Shown piece after piece: positions 1 to 9,004 of a DNA stretch of 64,000 bases. Position 1 is the first letter of the stretch. Each line of letters starts with the position of its first letter. Source of the stretch: Ancylobacter sp. IITR112 (GTDB lineage Bacteria > Pseudomonadota > Alphaproteobacteria > Rhizobiales > Xanthobacteraceae); contig NZ_JBGCUS010000001.1 in the NCBI RefSeq assembly GCF_041415945.1, positions 2,666,001 through 2,730,000 of the forward strand, in the 5' to 3' direction. The notes beneath the pieces were generated by a model. That model did no database searches. It was not told the DNA's origin and saw only the letters and a list, made by a program, of their open reading frames with translations. Both the position numbers and the translations under genes were made by a program.

Positions 1-622
1 CCATGCCGAGGTTGCCGCCTTCGACGGTTCCGTCTCCGGCACGCTGCGGATTGCCTGCTTCCCAACCTTCGGCAAGCGCTATGTCCTGCCGGTTGTCGCG
101 GCGTTGCAGGCCGAACATCCGGCTCTGAATGTCGAGCTCGACCTGACGGAACGGCTGGCCGATCCGGTGGCCGAGCGTCTCGACCTTGTCATCCGCATGG
201 GCACGATGACCGACAGTACGCTGATCGCAACGAGGCTGGCGCCGCTCACGCGGCTGCTGGTGGCGAGCCCGGCCTACCTGGCGCGGGCGGGCACGCCCGG
301 CCGCGCGGCGGATCTGTCATCACATCGGCTGCTCGACAAGCTTCACGGCGCCGATCTCCTTGGTTGGCGCGACGTGCTCGGTTGCGCGGCGGGCCACGCC
401 GGCAAAGGCACGGTGACGCTCCGGTCAGATGATTTTGAAGCCCTGCGCGCGGCAGCTGAGGCAGGCTTGGGTATTGCGTTCCTATCGAGCTGGGTTGTCG
501 GATCGGATGTCAGGGCGGGAAAGCTGGAGCGGCTAGGACTCGGCGGTGAGCCATGGAACGACGACTCGTCAGGAATCTATCTGCTACGTGTGACGTTGCC
601 CCCTGAATGCCCTCGTTCATAA
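1..622 (+). pseudogene. LysR-family transcriptional regulator, 5' cut by window edge, 3' end disrupted by an IS element
   Basis: The reading frame is open from base 2 and encodes the effector-binding half of a LysR-type regulator: a GTLRIACFPTFGKRYVLP strand, a DLVIRMG motif and a GIAFLSSW segment, as in the periplasmic-binding-like domain of this family. The DNA-binding HTH lies upstream of the window. Native coding ends at about 589 (GIYLLR). The last ten codons ([10 protein letters not shown]) and the stop come from the terminus of the insertion sequence that follows. LysR proteins usually continue 15-25 residues past this point, so the C-terminus is lost; activity is uncertain because only the tail is missing. 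The target is unknown. The tautomerase remnant on the other side of the IS faces it tail to tail. Confidence 0.85.
590..607 (+). repeat. Left terminal inverted repeat of the IS3-family element
   Basis: GTGACGTTGCCCCCTGAA is the exact reverse complement of 1773-1790. The leading G may belong to the target rather than the element. It supplies the last codons of the truncated LysR frame. Confidence 0.9.
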
Positions 623-1438
623 CCAGAATCCGTTCTGGTTGTGGTCCTGCCTGGACCGGGCTGCGAACTCGTTTGGGGTAAGGCCGCCGAGGCTCGTGTG
701 AGGCCGGTGGCCGTTGTAGTCGATCCGCCAAGCTTCGATGATCCGACGTGCCATCGGCAAGCCCTGGAACAGGTGCTCGTTCAGACATTCGTCGCGGAAG
801 CGGCCGTTCAGGCTCTCGACGAAGGCGTTCTGAACCGGCTTGCCGGGAGCGATGTAGTGCCACTCGACACCTGTGTCCTGCTGCCAACGCAGGACCGCGT
901 GCGAGGTCAGTTCGGTGCCGTTGTCGCTGACGACCATGAGCGGCTTGCCACGACGTTGGATGATGGCGTCCAGCTCCCGTACGACCCGGTGGCTCGACAG
1001 CGACGTGTCGGCCACGAGCGCCAGGCACTCCCGGGTGAAGTCGTCGACGATCACCAGCACGCGGAACCGGCGTCCGTCCGCGAGCACATCGGAGACGAAG
1101 TCCAGGCTCCATCGCTGGTTGGGTGCCTGCGGCAAGGTCATCGGCGCTCGCGTGCCAAGCGCTCGCTTGCGTCCGCCGCGACGGCGCACCGACAGCCGCT
1201 CCTCGCGGTAGAGCCTGAAGAGCTTCTTGTGGTTGATCTCCTTGCCCTCTCGCCGAAGCAGGATCAGCAGACGCCGATAGCCGAACCGCCGACGCAAGCT
1301 CGCCAGCTCACGAAGGCGCTGGCGGAGCGCGGTATCGTCGCCTCGCGTCGAGGCGTAGCGATAGGTCTTCGGCTCGATGCCGATGAGGCCGCACGCACGC
1401 CGCTGCGAGTAGCCCTTCTCCTCGATCGCCCAGGTCAC
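617..1438 (-). CDS. IS3-family transposase OrfB (DDE integrase domain)
   Basis: This is the catalytic part of the IS transposase. It shows an HTH_21-like segment ([11 protein letters not shown], then RRFGYRRL) and a retroviral-type integrase core with Asp113 (SLDFVSD), Asp172 (VSDNGTE) and Glu208 ([14 protein letters not shown]). The 35-residue gap between the second Asp and the Glu is the family DD(35)E spacing. The listed start is a GTG at 1438. The frame is open upstream through [11 protein letters not shown] to the slippery site, so the functional protein is most likely the OrfAB fusion read from 1728 by -1 frameshifting. The gene looks intact and the element potentially active. Confidence 0.93.
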   Translation of the reverse strand: MTWAIEEKGYSQRRACGLIGIEPKTYRYASTRGDDTALRQRLRELASLRRRFGYRRLLILLRREGKEINHKKLFRLYREERLSVRRRGGRKRALGTRAPMTLPQAPNQRWSLDFVSDVLADGRRFRVLVIVDDFTRECLALVADTSLSSHRVVRELDAIIQRRGKPLMVVSDNGTELTSHAVLRWQQDTGVEWHYIAPGKPVQNAFVESLNGRFRDECLNEHLFQGLPMARRIIEAWRIDYNGHRPHTSLGGLTPNEFAARSRQDHNQNGFWL

Positions 1439-1461
1439 GACCTTCCTCCGGGAACTGGGCG

Positions 1462-1728
1462 TCAGAAGTTTTTTCCAAGAGCCTCGCGGAGAGTGGCTAC
1501 GTCGAGCATCGACTCGGCCAGAAGCTTCTTCAGCTTCCGGTTTTCCTCCTCGAGCGCCTTAAGGTTGCGGGCGTCGGACACCTCCATCCCGCCGTACTTC
1601 GTGCGCCACGTGTAGAAGGTCGCGTCGCTGATCCCGTGCTTCCGGCAGAGGTCCACGACCGGGATTCCGGCCTGGTGCTCCTTCAGGATCCCGATGATCT
1701 GTTCCTCGCTGAACCGGCTCTTGCGCAT
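1462..1728 (-). CDS. IS3-family transposase OrfA (HTH protein)
   Basis: This 88-residue protein has a helix-turn-helix ([15 protein letters not shown], then [16 protein letters not shown]) followed by a leucine-zipper-like coiled coil ([17 protein letters not shown]), the standard OrfA layout. It binds the terminal repeats and forms the N-terminal part of the OrfAB transposase. ATG at 1728 follows a GGAGACGG stretch. Its last codons overlap the -1 frameshift site and it stops at 1462. Confidence 0.93.
   Translation of the reverse strand: MRKSRFSEEQIIGILKEHQAGIPVVDLCRKHGISDATFYTWRTKYGGMEVSDARNLKALEEENRKLKKLLAESMLDVATLREALGKNF
1468..1474 (-). promoter_or_regulatory. Programmed -1 frameshift slippery heptamer of the IS transposase
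   Basis: On the minus strand the sequence is A AAA AAC in the orfA frame, a canonical -1 heptamer, four codons before the orfA stop. After slippage translation continues as [13 protein letters not shown] into orfB without a stop, which supports an OrfAB fusion. Confidence 0.8.
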
Positions 1729-1751
1729 CGTCCGTCTCCTCTCGACGGATC

Positions 1752-1985
1752 CTAGCTTCTGAGCGGGGTCATTTCAGGGGGCAACGTCACGGGCATTCCG
1801 CCCCATCCCCAGTCCTGCGTGTCAATTTCCTGGATCACCACCCAGGTCCACGCTGGTGGTTTGCCGAGCACGTCGAGCAACACCTGGCTCATGCCGTGAA
1901 AGATCGCGGACTTCTGCGCCGGGGTCAGCGAGTCGGTGCCTGGCTCGGTGCCTTCCCGGGTCAACTGGACAGTAACGAACGGCAT
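1752..1985 (-). pseudogene. 4-oxalocrotonate-tautomerase-like protein, C-terminus replaced by IS sequence
   Basis: The protein begins MPFVTVQLTREG, with the amino-terminal proline that is the catalytic base of the tautomerase superfamily. It continues through LTPAQKSAIFHGMSQVLLDVLGKPP and VVIQEIDTQDWGWGG, typical of small homo-oligomeric tautomerases. After GGMPV the frame enters the IS terminal repeat and ends TLPPEMTPLRS, so the last native residues are lost. ATG at 1985 is preceded by GGGAGA. Such enzymes isomerise unsaturated keto acids; the substrate here is unknown. The core fold may survive because only a few residues are missing. Confidence 0.75.
1773..1790 (-). repeat. Right terminal inverted repeat of the IS3-family element
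   Basis: TTCAGGGGGCAACGTCAC is the exact reverse complement of 590-607. It encodes part of the foreign tail of the tautomerase remnant. Confidence 0.9.
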
Positions 1986-2285
1986 TGAATTCTCCCATCA
2001 TGTCATGGCGGGCGCCGGGTGGCGCCGATCCAGACGACATGGGGTGCCGTTGCGCGAGGAAAATAGTACCATGGTATTGATGCCGACCTACTGCAGCAGG
2101 ACACACCGTCATCACGCTGCGGTCTAGCCTTCCCGGCGCTGTATCGAGATGAAACGAAGAGCGATTTCTGGTATTCAGCGGCGACGTGGACTAATGTATC
2201 GCCGCCATGAGATGCCCCGCTTGGGGAAGGCGTGAAATCTGGCGCAATTTCGCTGTTGCCTTCGAGCTGACGTAGGGGCCGTCGC
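1986..2285. other. Intergenic region between tautomerase remnant and MEDS operon
   Basis: These 300 bases lie between the divergent tautomerase and MEDS-kinase genes and must hold both promoters. No convincing paired -35/-10 boxes, operator dyad or RNA gene is visible. Short frames here lack family features. Confidence 0.4.
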
Positions 2286-2921
2286 GTGGGGGAAGTGCCG
2301 TCGATCCATCTGGGCTGCCGAACACTGGGGAGGATGCGACACGTGTGCGCCTTCTTCCATGGCGAGGAGGAGGCGTACCGGATTCTGCTGCCCTTCGTCG
2401 CCGAGGGATTTGCCGCCGGCGAGAAGGCGATCCACATCGTTCCCCCGCACCGCCATGGCGAGCATCGCGCGCGCCTGCGCGAGCGCGGGATCGACGTCGA
2501 GGCGGCCCTGGCCGGCGGCCAGCTCGATCTGCGCAGTACCATCGACACCTATTTGCCCGACGGGCGTTTCGACGGCGAGCGCATGCTCCGCTCGTTCACC
2601 GCCATGGCGGAGGAGAAGCAGGGCTATCCTCTCAGCCGGATCGTCTGCGACATGGACTGGGCGAGCGGAGCCCGCCCGGCGATGACCGATCTCATCGCCT
2701 TCGAAGCCCGAGTGAACGAACTGTGGAGCCGGCATGACGACGTGGTGATCTGCGTCTATGACGCCGGCAAGCTCAGTGGCGACATGGTGATCGACATCAT
2801 CCGCACCCATCCGATGGTGCTGATCGGCGACAGCCTGCAGGAAAACCCGTTCTTCGTTCCGCCCGACCGGTACATCGCCGACGCTGCGGGGCCGCACGGC
2901 GCCGGCGGGGGCGCTCCGTGA
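2286..2921 (+). CDS. MEDS-domain sensory protein (DcmR-like)
   Basis: The 211-residue protein is a MEDS domain (methanogen/methylotroph DcmR sensory domain), recognised by RHVCAFFHGEEEAYRILLPF near the start, AGEKAIHIVPP, the central LDLRSTIDTYLPDGRFD and a VVICVYDAGKLSGDMVID segment. The domain has an RecA-like fold and in DcmR-type proteins senses ligands, sometimes one-carbon compounds; the ligand here is unknown. No DNA-binding domain is fused. The gene overlaps the following histidine kinase by GTGA, so it probably supplies an input to that kinase. The start is uncertain: GTG at 2286 or 2295 keeps the usual residues before the domain, while ATG at 2334 would trim it. Confidence 0.8.
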   Translation: MGEVPSIHLGCRTLGRMRHVCAFFHGEEEAYRILLPFVAEGFAAGEKAIHIVPPHRHGEHRARLRERGIDVEAALAGGQLDLRSTIDTYLPDGRFDGERMLRSFTAMAEEKQGYPLSRIVCDMDWASGARPAMTDLIAFEARVNELWSRHDDVVICVYDAGKLSGDMVIDIIRTHPMVLIGDSLQENPFFVPPDRYIADAAGPHGAGGGAP

Positions 2922-5900
2922 GTCTTTTGCTGGCCGACCCGAGGGATCGGGAACTCGCCGAGCTACGCGCCAGCCTCGGCGACCTGATGAGCCTGCTCGG
3001 GCTGTCTGCGACATGGGCAGGGCGCGGGCCGGACGAGGTCGCCCGGCTGCTCGGCGAGGCGCTGCAGGCGATGCTGCGGCTCGACCTGGTGCTGGTGCTG
3101 CCGGGCGAGCACGCCGGACGCGGCTTCCTCGCCGCCGGCGCGGGCATCGACCGGGCTGTCGTCGAAGGCGAGTTGCGCCAGATGCTGGGCGAGGACCATC
3201 GCGCCTGGCCGGCACGCGCGCACGGCGCACTTTCGGGCCGGCCGCTGGCCCTCGCCATCTTCCCCGTCGGCGTCGCGGCGACGTTCGGCCTGCTCGTCGT
3301 TGGCAGCGGCCGGCCCGTTTTCCCGACCGAGCCGGAAGCCCTCGTGCTGAACGTCGCGCGCAACCAGATGCTGCTGGCGCTTCAGGAGGCGGAGCTGCGA
3401 CGCGAGGAAAGCCGGCGGGCCAGCGAACTCAGTGCCGCCGCGCTGATCGAGGGGTTGCCGGGGCTGGTGGCCGTTCTCGGCCCGGACGGGCGGGTCGAGC
3501 GCGTGAACCGCCCGATCCAGGACTATACCGGCCAGACGCTCGAGGAACTGCGCAACTGGGGCAGCAACGGCACGGTGCATCCCGACGACCTGCCCCATGT
3601 TGCGGAGATGTTCGGCCGATCGATCGCGTCGGGCACGCCCTACCAGATCGAGCAGCGGCTGCGTCGCTTCGACGGCGAATACCGCTGGTTCGACAACCGC
3701 GGCCATCCGCTGCGCGACACGACCGGCGCCATCGTCGCCTGGCACGTGCTGCTGAACGACATCGACGACTTCAAGCGCGCCGAAGAGGCGCTGCGCGTGC
3801 GCGAGGGCGCGCTGCGCCAGCAGTCCGAGACCTTTCCGCAGATGCTGTGGAGCGCCACGGCGACGGGCGACATCGACTACTGCAACGAGCGGCTGCTGGA
3901 ATATAGCGGCCTCTCGGCCGACGAGGTGATGAACGAGCGTTGGGTGAACCTGCTGCACCCTGACGACCGCGAGCCGACCGCCCGGATCTGGATGCACTGC
4001 ATCGCCACCGGAGATCCCTATTCGGTCGAGGTGCGCCACTTCCATGTCGCCGACCAGACCTATCGCTGGATCCTCACCCTGGCGCTCCCGCTGCGGGATG
4101 CGGAAGGCCACATCGTCAAATGGTACGGCTCCTGCGTCGACATCCATGATCGCAAGCTGGCGGAGCAGGCGGTGCGGGCCAGCGAGCGCCACCTCGCCCA
4201 GATCATCGCGACGATCCCGCAGAACCTGTTCGGGGCGGGCCCGGACGGCATGGTCAACTACCTAAATCCGCAGATGGGGGAATGGTTCGGGCGGGCCGAC
4301 GACACCATCATGGCCGACGAATGGGTGCATCTGGTGCATCCCGACGATCGCAAGGGCACGGTCGAGGCGTGGATGAGCGCGGTGGCGGCGGGCACGACCT
4401 ACCGGCGCCAGGTCCGTTTTATCCACCGCTCGGGAGAGTATCGCTGGTGCGACGTGCGGGCCCGGCCGCTGCGCGACAAGGACGGCCGTATTCTCGCCTG
4501 GCATGGCGTCGTCGACGACATCCATGATCGCCGGCTCGCCGAGGACGCGATCAAGGCCAGTGAGCGCAACCTCCAACTGATCATCGACACCATTCCCGCC
4601 CTCGTCTGGTCGGCCAACGCCGATGGCACCGCCGACTTCTTCAGCCAGCATTACCTCGACTATGTCGGCGAGAGCCGGGATGACCTGCGCGGCTGGCAAT
4701 GGACCCGCTTAGTGCATCCCGACGATCTCGGCGCAATCGCGGCCGCCTGGGAGGCGTGCCGTGCGGCCGGCAAGGACGGCGAGGCCGAGGCCCGGTTACG
4801 CAGGCATGACGGCACCTATCGCTGGTTTCTTTTCCAGACGAGCAGCCTCACCGACGAGAAAGGCGAGATCGTTAAGTGGTATGGCGTCAATACCGATATC
4901 GAAGATCGAAGGCGCGCCGAAGAGGAGCTTGCCGCGCGCGAACGCAATCTGAGAGAAGCTCTTGATCACCTCAGCCAGGCTCAGCGTCTCAGCCATACCG
5001 GAAGCTTCAGGGCGCATGTGAACGCCGATGCGCAGGTCTGGTCCGAGGAGCTTTATCAGATCCTGGAGTACGACCGCGAGGAACCACCCACGCTTCGCGC
5101 CTTCATGCAGCGGATCCATCCCGAAGACGTGGCGACCTTCGAAGCGAGCTTCGCGCGCTCGATGGCCCGTCAAGAGGAGCTGGACGAGGTTTTCCGGATC
5201 GTCACGCCCGGCGGCACGACAAAATACGTCCATGCCGTGGCGCATTTCCTCACCGCGGACCCCAGCAACCCGATCGTCATGGGATCGGTTCAGGACATCA
5301 CCGAAAATAAGCGTGCCGAGGACGAACTGCGCCGAAGCGCCTATTATCTCGCCATTGGCGAGCGGGTCAGCTCGACCGGCTCATTCGCCTGGGATTCCGA
5401 GACTGACACCATTGTCGCCTCGGAACAGCTGCGTCTGCTGCACGAACTCGATGAGGGAGTGGAGTTCACCGGCGCCGACTTCAGGAGCAGGATCCACCCG
5501 GACGACATCCCGCTCTTTGAAGCAAAGACCGCCGAGCTCGCGAAGGGCAGGGATGTCGAATATGAACTCAGATTCTATACAGCCCGGGGCCGTCTCAGGC
5601 ATGTGCGCGCCTTCGTCCAGGTCATCCGGCAGCCCGGCGGCCGGGTGCAGCGGGTCGGTGCGGTGCAGGATGTGACGGCCCGCCGTGCCGCCGAGGAAGC
5701 GCTGGAAAAGGTCAGAAGCGAGCTCGCTCACGTGGCACGTGCGGCAAGCCTCGGCGAGCTTGCCGCCTCCATCGCTCACGAGGTCAATCAACCCCTTGCC
5801 GGTATCATCACCAATGCCAGCACATGCCAGCGCCTGCTTGCCGCGAACCCGCCCGACATAGAAGGGGCCATCAAGACGGCCCAGCGCACCCTTCGCGATG

Positions 5901-6460
5901 GCAACCGGGCGTCCGAGGTGACAAAGCGCCTGCGCAGCCTGTTCCGAAAACAGGATTTCGTGCCCGAGCCCTTCGATCTCAATGAGGCTGCGCAGGAAGT
6001 AATCGCCATTTGCGCGCATGATCTGCAGTGGCGCCGCATATCGCTGACGGCCAGCCTCGATCCCGGGCTGAGGCCGGTGACCGGGGACCGCATCCAGATT
6101 CAGCAGGTGATTCTCAACCTCGTGCTGAACGCCGCCGATTCGGTGCAGCTCGGCGCTGGCCCAGCGCGGCAGATTTTCGTCGAGACGGGCGAGGCGAGCC
6201 CGGCAAGCGGGCAACTCGAGGTCCGCGATACCGGTCATGGCCTGTCGGCCGAGGCCTATCCGCGCATCTTCGAGGCCTTCTATACGACCAAGCCGCAGGG
6301 GCTGGGCATCGGCCTGTCGGTCAGCAGGTCGATCATCGACCGCCACGAGGGCCGGCTCTGGGCCCGCCCGCGTGAGGGCGGCGGGGCCATCTTTGCCTTC
6401 ACCATCCCCTATGCCGAGGCGTACGCGAGCAGCGGTGAAGCGCAGTATGGCGGTGGATAG
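2918..6460 (+). CDS. Cytoplasmic multi-PAS sensor histidine kinase
   Basis: This 1180-residue kinase has no membrane segment. In order it shows a GAF-like N-terminal region (about 1-165), six PAS domains (from about 175 to 925; four share the HPDD motif and a following YRWF or YRWC type strand, the last two begin HTGSF and STGSF), a HisKA domain with phospho-acceptor His954 in SIAHEVNQPLAG, and an HATPase with DTGHGL and GLGIGLS. It presumably autophosphorylates in response to cytosolic signals. The GTG start overlaps the TGA of the MEDS gene, so the two are translationally coupled. No response regulator follows, making it an orphan kinase here. The HisKA sequence resembles that of the kinase at 60334, so they may belong to one subfamily. 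Confidence 0.93.
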   Translation: MSLLLADPRDRELAELRASLGDLMSLLGLSATWAGRGPDEVARLLGEALQAMLRLDLVLVLPGEHAGRGFLAAGAGIDRAVVEGELRQMLGEDHRAWPARAHGALSGRPLALAIFPVGVAATFGLLVVGSGRPVFPTEPEALVLNVARNQMLLALQEAELRREESRRASELSAAALIEGLPGLVAVLGPDGRVERVNRPIQDYTGQTLEELRNWGSNGTVHPDDLPHVAEMFGRSIASGTPYQIEQRLRRFDGEYRWFDNRGHPLRDTTGAIVAWHVLLNDIDDFKRAEEALRVREGALRQQSETFPQMLWSATATGDIDYCNERLLEYSGLSADEVMNERWVNLLHPDDREPTARIWMHCIATGDPYSVEVRHFHVADQTYRWILTLALPLRDAEGHIVKWYGSCVDIHDRKLAEQAVRASERHLAQIIATIPQNLFGAGPDGMVNYLNPQMGEWFGRADDTIMADEWVHLVHPDDRKGTVEAWMSAVAAGTTYRRQVRFIHRSGEYRWCDVRARPLRDKDGRILAWHGVVDDIHDRRLAEDAIKASERNLQLIIDTIPALVWSANADGTADFFSQHYLDYVGESRDDLRGWQWTRLVHPDDLGAIAAAWEACRAAGKDGEAEARLRRHDGTYRWFLFQTSSLTDEKGEIVKWYGVNTDIEDRRRAEEELAARERNLREALDHLSQAQRLSHTGSFRAHVNADAQVWSEELYQILEYDREEPPTLRAFMQRIHPEDVATFEASFARSMARQEELDEVFRIVTPGGTTKYVHAVAHFLTADPSNPIVMGSVQDITENKRAEDELRRSAYYLAIGERVSSTGSFAWDSETDTIVASEQLRLLHELDEGVEFTGADFRSRIHPDDIPLFEAKTAELAKGRDVEYELRFYTARGRLRHVRAFVQVIRQPGGRVQRVGAVQDVTARRAAEEALEKVRSELAHVARAASLGELAASIAHEVNQPLAGIITNASTCQRLLAANPPDIEGAIKTAQRTLRDGNRASEVTKRLRSLFRKQDFVPEPFDLNEAAQEVIAICAHDLQWRRISLTASLDPGLRPVTGDRIQIQQVILNLVLNAADSVQLGAGPARQIFVETGEASPASGQLEVRDTGHGLSAEAYPRIFEAFYTTKPQGLGIGLSVSRSIIDRHEGRLWARPREGGGAIFAFTIPYAEAYASSGEAQYGGG

Positions 6461-7013
6461 GCGTTCAAAGCGCCAGAATGTTGATTGCCGGTGAGGAGTG
6501 ACCCTGCATTCTCACTGAGAATTGCCCCTGAGTCAGGGAATGGTCGGGGGCGCGCCAGTAGCGAAAATACGCTGCGGCGACGACAAATGGCTGGTTCGGG
6601 GCCGTATGCAGACTGTCCGCTATTGGGGACTTTAAACGAGAAGCGGACATAACGCCGATGAAGGTCCGAGTCCGGAACTGACCCATTGCTGACGCTTGGA
6701 ACGTCTGGTTCTCAGGTCACAAAGTCTGCTTTTGGCGCAACCTTGACGTCCAGAGCGGTGAGCGAAAACGTCTGCCTTCAAGAATTAGATAATTTGATCT
6801 CTACGTCCGATATCGGGGCGCAAAGCAGACTTCGCTGCAGGGGCAGGCGAACGCCAAGTATGGGTCGTTGCCGCGAGACCGCTCCACCAAGCGTATCCCG
6901 GGAAACACTCCCGCGCCGCATCTGACAAGCATTTTTGCGCTGCTGCACGCAGTTATTCTGCGGCGTAGAATCGGCCCCTTGGCGAGTGAGGGGATGCCCT
7001 TGATCCTCCGCGC
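6461..7013. other. Gene-poor stretch with inverted repeats, possible mobile-element remnant
   Basis: About 550 bases without a credible gene follow the kinase. They contain a dyad TGTCCGCT/AGCGGACA (6614-6621 and 6642-6649) and a longer 11-bp inverted repeat (6722-6732 and 6822-6832). The stretch is less GC-rich than its neighbours. GAGAATTGCCCCTGAG near 6510 is vaguely like a transposon terminus, but no partner end or transposase was found. Confidence 0.4.
6722..6832. repeat. 11-bp inverted repeat, 89-bp spacer
   Basis: AAGTCTGCTTT at 6722-6732 is the exact reverse complement of AAAGCAGACTT at 6822-6832, and GCGC blocks continue the symmetry inward with a 2-base offset. The enclosed 89 bp hold no gene. 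Function unknown; a remnant of a small non-autonomous element is possible. Confidence 0.5.
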
Positions 7014-7301
7014 ATGCGCCACTCGCGTCCGTTTCGTACGAAGAAAATATTCAGTGTGGGCAGCGATGCTCCATCGCCAGCTTCGAGCTTGGCTGGCGCA
7101 CCACTCTCAAAGATCCCGCACCGTGATGCGCGCGTCATTCGAGATGCTGAGCAAAACCTTGCGCCCGCTGACTCCGTCGAGCATGTTTCCAAGGTCGCGC
7201 ATCTCACCGACGACTGGCCGTCGAACGTTCCGGTCACACCTGACGAGGTCGATGTTGTCGAAGCCTTCTTCAGGCGGGAGATCGATGCGCTGCTGAGGTG
7301 A
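7014..7301 (+). CDS. Small protein encoded upstream of serine recombinase
   Basis: This 95-residue frame ends in an acidic, structured-looking segment (VEHVSKVAHLTDDWP, then TPDEVDVVEAFFRREIDALLR), while its N-terminal half is low-complexity and doubtful. The stop codon overlaps the GTG of the recombinase (GTGA), which suggests coupling. From memory, similar short ORFs precede phage-type serine recombinases in Rhizobiales, but I assign no function; a recombination directionality factor is a guess from position and size only. The true start may be further downstream. Confidence 0.55.
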   Translation: MRHSRPFRTKKIFSVGSDAPSPASSLAGAPLSKIPHRDARVIRDAEQNLAPADSVEHVSKVAHLTDDWPSNVPVTPDEVDVVEAFFRREIDALLR

Positions 7302-9004
7302 CGGTGCTGCCGAAGGGACCTGAGGGAGGCGATTGGGCCATGAACGTAACCTTGCCGATTACCAGCCGGGCCGCCCTCTATCTCCGCGTTTCTACCACGC
7401 GGCAGGCCGACGTTGACCTCTCCATCCCAGACCAGCGCCTCCAGACAGCCGCCTATTGCGAGCGGCAGGGCTGGTCCGTTGTCGCGGAGTATGTCGAGCC
7501 GGGCGCGTCCGCCATGGACGACAGCCGGCACGAGTTCCAGCGGATGATCGAGCGGGCATCCGATGACGATCGCCCATTCGATGTGATCGTCGTCCATAGC
7601 TTCAGCCGGTTCTTCCGCGATGCCTTTGGGCTGGAGATGTATATCCGCCGCCTAGCCAAGCATGGCGTGCGGCTCGTCTCCATCACCCAGGAACTTGGCG
7701 ATGATCCGGCTCAGGTCATGATGCGGCAGGTCATCGCCCTGTTTGACGAATACCAGTCCCGCGAGAATGCCAAGCATGTGCTGCGGGCTATGAAAGAGAA
7801 CGCCCGGCAGGGTTTTTATAACGGCTCCCGCCTGCCGCTTGGTTTCACCCTTGAAGAGGTCGAGAAGCGCGGCCATCGCACGAAGAAGCGGATCGTCGTC
7901 GATCCGGTTGAGGCCGAGCTGGTGCGGCTGATGTTTGCTCTCTACCTGCAGGGAGATGGCACATCGGGTCCCATGGGCATCAAGGAGATCACCAAGCACC
8001 TCAACGCCAAGGGCTACCGCACCCGCCTCGGAGCCCGCTACGGCGTCGGCACCATCCACGGGATACTGACCAATTCCGTCTATATCGGGGAATGGAGCTT
8101 CAACAAGCGCAGTTCCAAGACCGGCCGGGTGAAGCCGCAGCACGAGGTCATACCCATCTCGGTGCCAGCCATTCTCGATCGCCGCACCTTCGACAAGGTG
8201 CAGAAGGCCCTCAGGGCCAAGAGCCCGCACAACAGTCCGCCCCGGGTCATCTCAGGTCCGATCCTTCTGACCGGCTTGGCCTATTGCGCCAGTTGCGGCA
8301 GCGCCATGACGCTGCGCACCGGCACCTCGAAGAGCGGCAGGGTCTATCGCTATTACAGCTGCTCGACCTCCGGCCGGGTCGGCAAGTCCGCCTGCAAAGG
8401 GCGAACTGTGCCGATGGAGAAGCTCGACTATCTGGTCACACGCCATGTCGCTGAACGCGTCTTGAAGCCCGATCGGTTGGAGGCGCTGTTACAGTCCGTC
8501 GTTGACCGGCGAGTGAAAGCCGATGCCGAGGTCCAGGCGCGGATCGATGAACTCTCTCGCGAAAGAACGACGGCGGAAGACAAGTTGCGGCGGCTCTACC
8601 AGCTTGTCGCCGACGGCATCGCCGAACCCGACGAGATGCTCAAGGAGCAGATTGCCGAGCTCAAGGCAGATCGGGACCGTGCACATTCGGCGCTGGAGCG
8701 GATCGAGAACCAGGGTGCCGCCGCAAGCCGGCTTGATCCGGACAAGCTTGCCCGCTTCGGCCAGCTCATGCGCTCAAACATCACAGAGGGCGAGGTGCCG
8801 TTCCGCAAAGCCTATTTGCGGTCGCTTATCGACGCGGTCGAAGTCGACCAGTACGTAGTGCGGATCCACGGGTCAAGGTCGGTGCTGGAAAGGGCCGTAC
8901 TCGCCGACCGCGCCACCCAGCCGGGTGTTCGCGGTTTTGTACGGAAGTGGCGCGCCCACGGGGAATCGAACCCCGGTTTTCGCCGTGAGAGGGCGACGTC
9001 CTGA
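7298..9004 (+). CDS. Large serine recombinase (site-specific integrase)
   Basis: A 568-residue large serine recombinase. It has an N-terminal resolvase domain with nucleophile Ser32 in YLRVSTTRQ and the arginine motif HSFSRFFRD. A recombinase domain follows (GIKEITKHLNAKGYRT, then GTIHGILTNSVYIGEW), then a zinc ribbon (CASCG about residue 330 and a CSTSGRVGKSAC segment) and a coiled coil. Such enzymes integrate and excise phages and islands. The last 19 or so codons (WRAHGESNPGF and the rest) are antisense to tRNA-Glu, so the native C-terminus probably ends near RGFVRK and the tail depends on the integration site. GTG at 7298 overlaps the upstream ORF; ATG at 7340 is an alternative start. Confidence 0.93.
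   Translation: MTVLPKGPEGGDWAMNVTLPITSRAALYLRVSTTRQADVDLSIPDQRLQTAAYCERQGWSVVAEYVEPGASAMDDSRHEFQRMIERASDDDRPFDVIVVHSFSRFFRDAFGLEMYIRRLAKHGVRLVSITQELGDDPAQVMMRQVIALFDEYQSRENAKHVLRAMKENARQGFYNGSRLPLGFTLEEVEKRGHRTKKRIVVDPVEAELVRLMFALYLQGDGTSGPMGIKEITKHLNAKGYRTRLGARYGVGTIHGILTNSVYIGEWSFNKRSSKTGRVKPQHEVIPISVPAILDRRTFDKVQKALRAKSPHNSPPRVISGPILLTGLAYCASCGSAMTLRTGTSKSGRVYRYYSCSTSGRVGKSACKGRTVPMEKLDYLVTRHVAERVLKPDRLEALLQSVVDRRVKADAEVQARIDELSRERTTAEDKLRRLYQLVADGIAEPDEMLKEQIAELKADRDRAHSALERIENQGAAASRLDPDKLARFGQLMRSNITEGEVPFRKAYLRSLIDAVEVDQYVVRIHGSRSVLERAVLADRATQPGVRGFVRKWRAHGESNPGFRRERATS

Larger units (their letters stand above)
591..1789 (-). mobile_element. IS3-family insertion sequence, complete, 1199 bp
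   Basis: The element has perfect terminal inverted repeats starting TGA and ending TCA (591-607 and 1773-1789, 17 bp, 18 bp if the next matching G/C pair is counted). It carries orfA and orfB on the minus strand joined by a -1 frameshift signal. Size, TGA ends and two-frame transposase fit the IS3 family, probably the IS407-like group. No exact target duplication is visible: CGTG lies left and CGGG right of the ends. Both flanking genes lose their 3' ends here, so an adjacent deletion or recombination between two copies is likelier than a simple insertion. Confidence 0.9.

Noticed and set aside
641..1615. 324-residue plus-strand frame across the IS
   Set aside because: It is antisense to the transposase and has no family features.
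6480..6540. Possible IS21-like transposon terminus
   Set aside because: Only a loose resemblance of GAGAATTGCCCCTGAG; no second end or transposase gene in the gap.
1..8940. Second copy of the tRNA-Glu 3' end as the other attachment site
   Set aside because: No match to the T-arm and acceptor segment was found in this part; the other end must lie outside the window.
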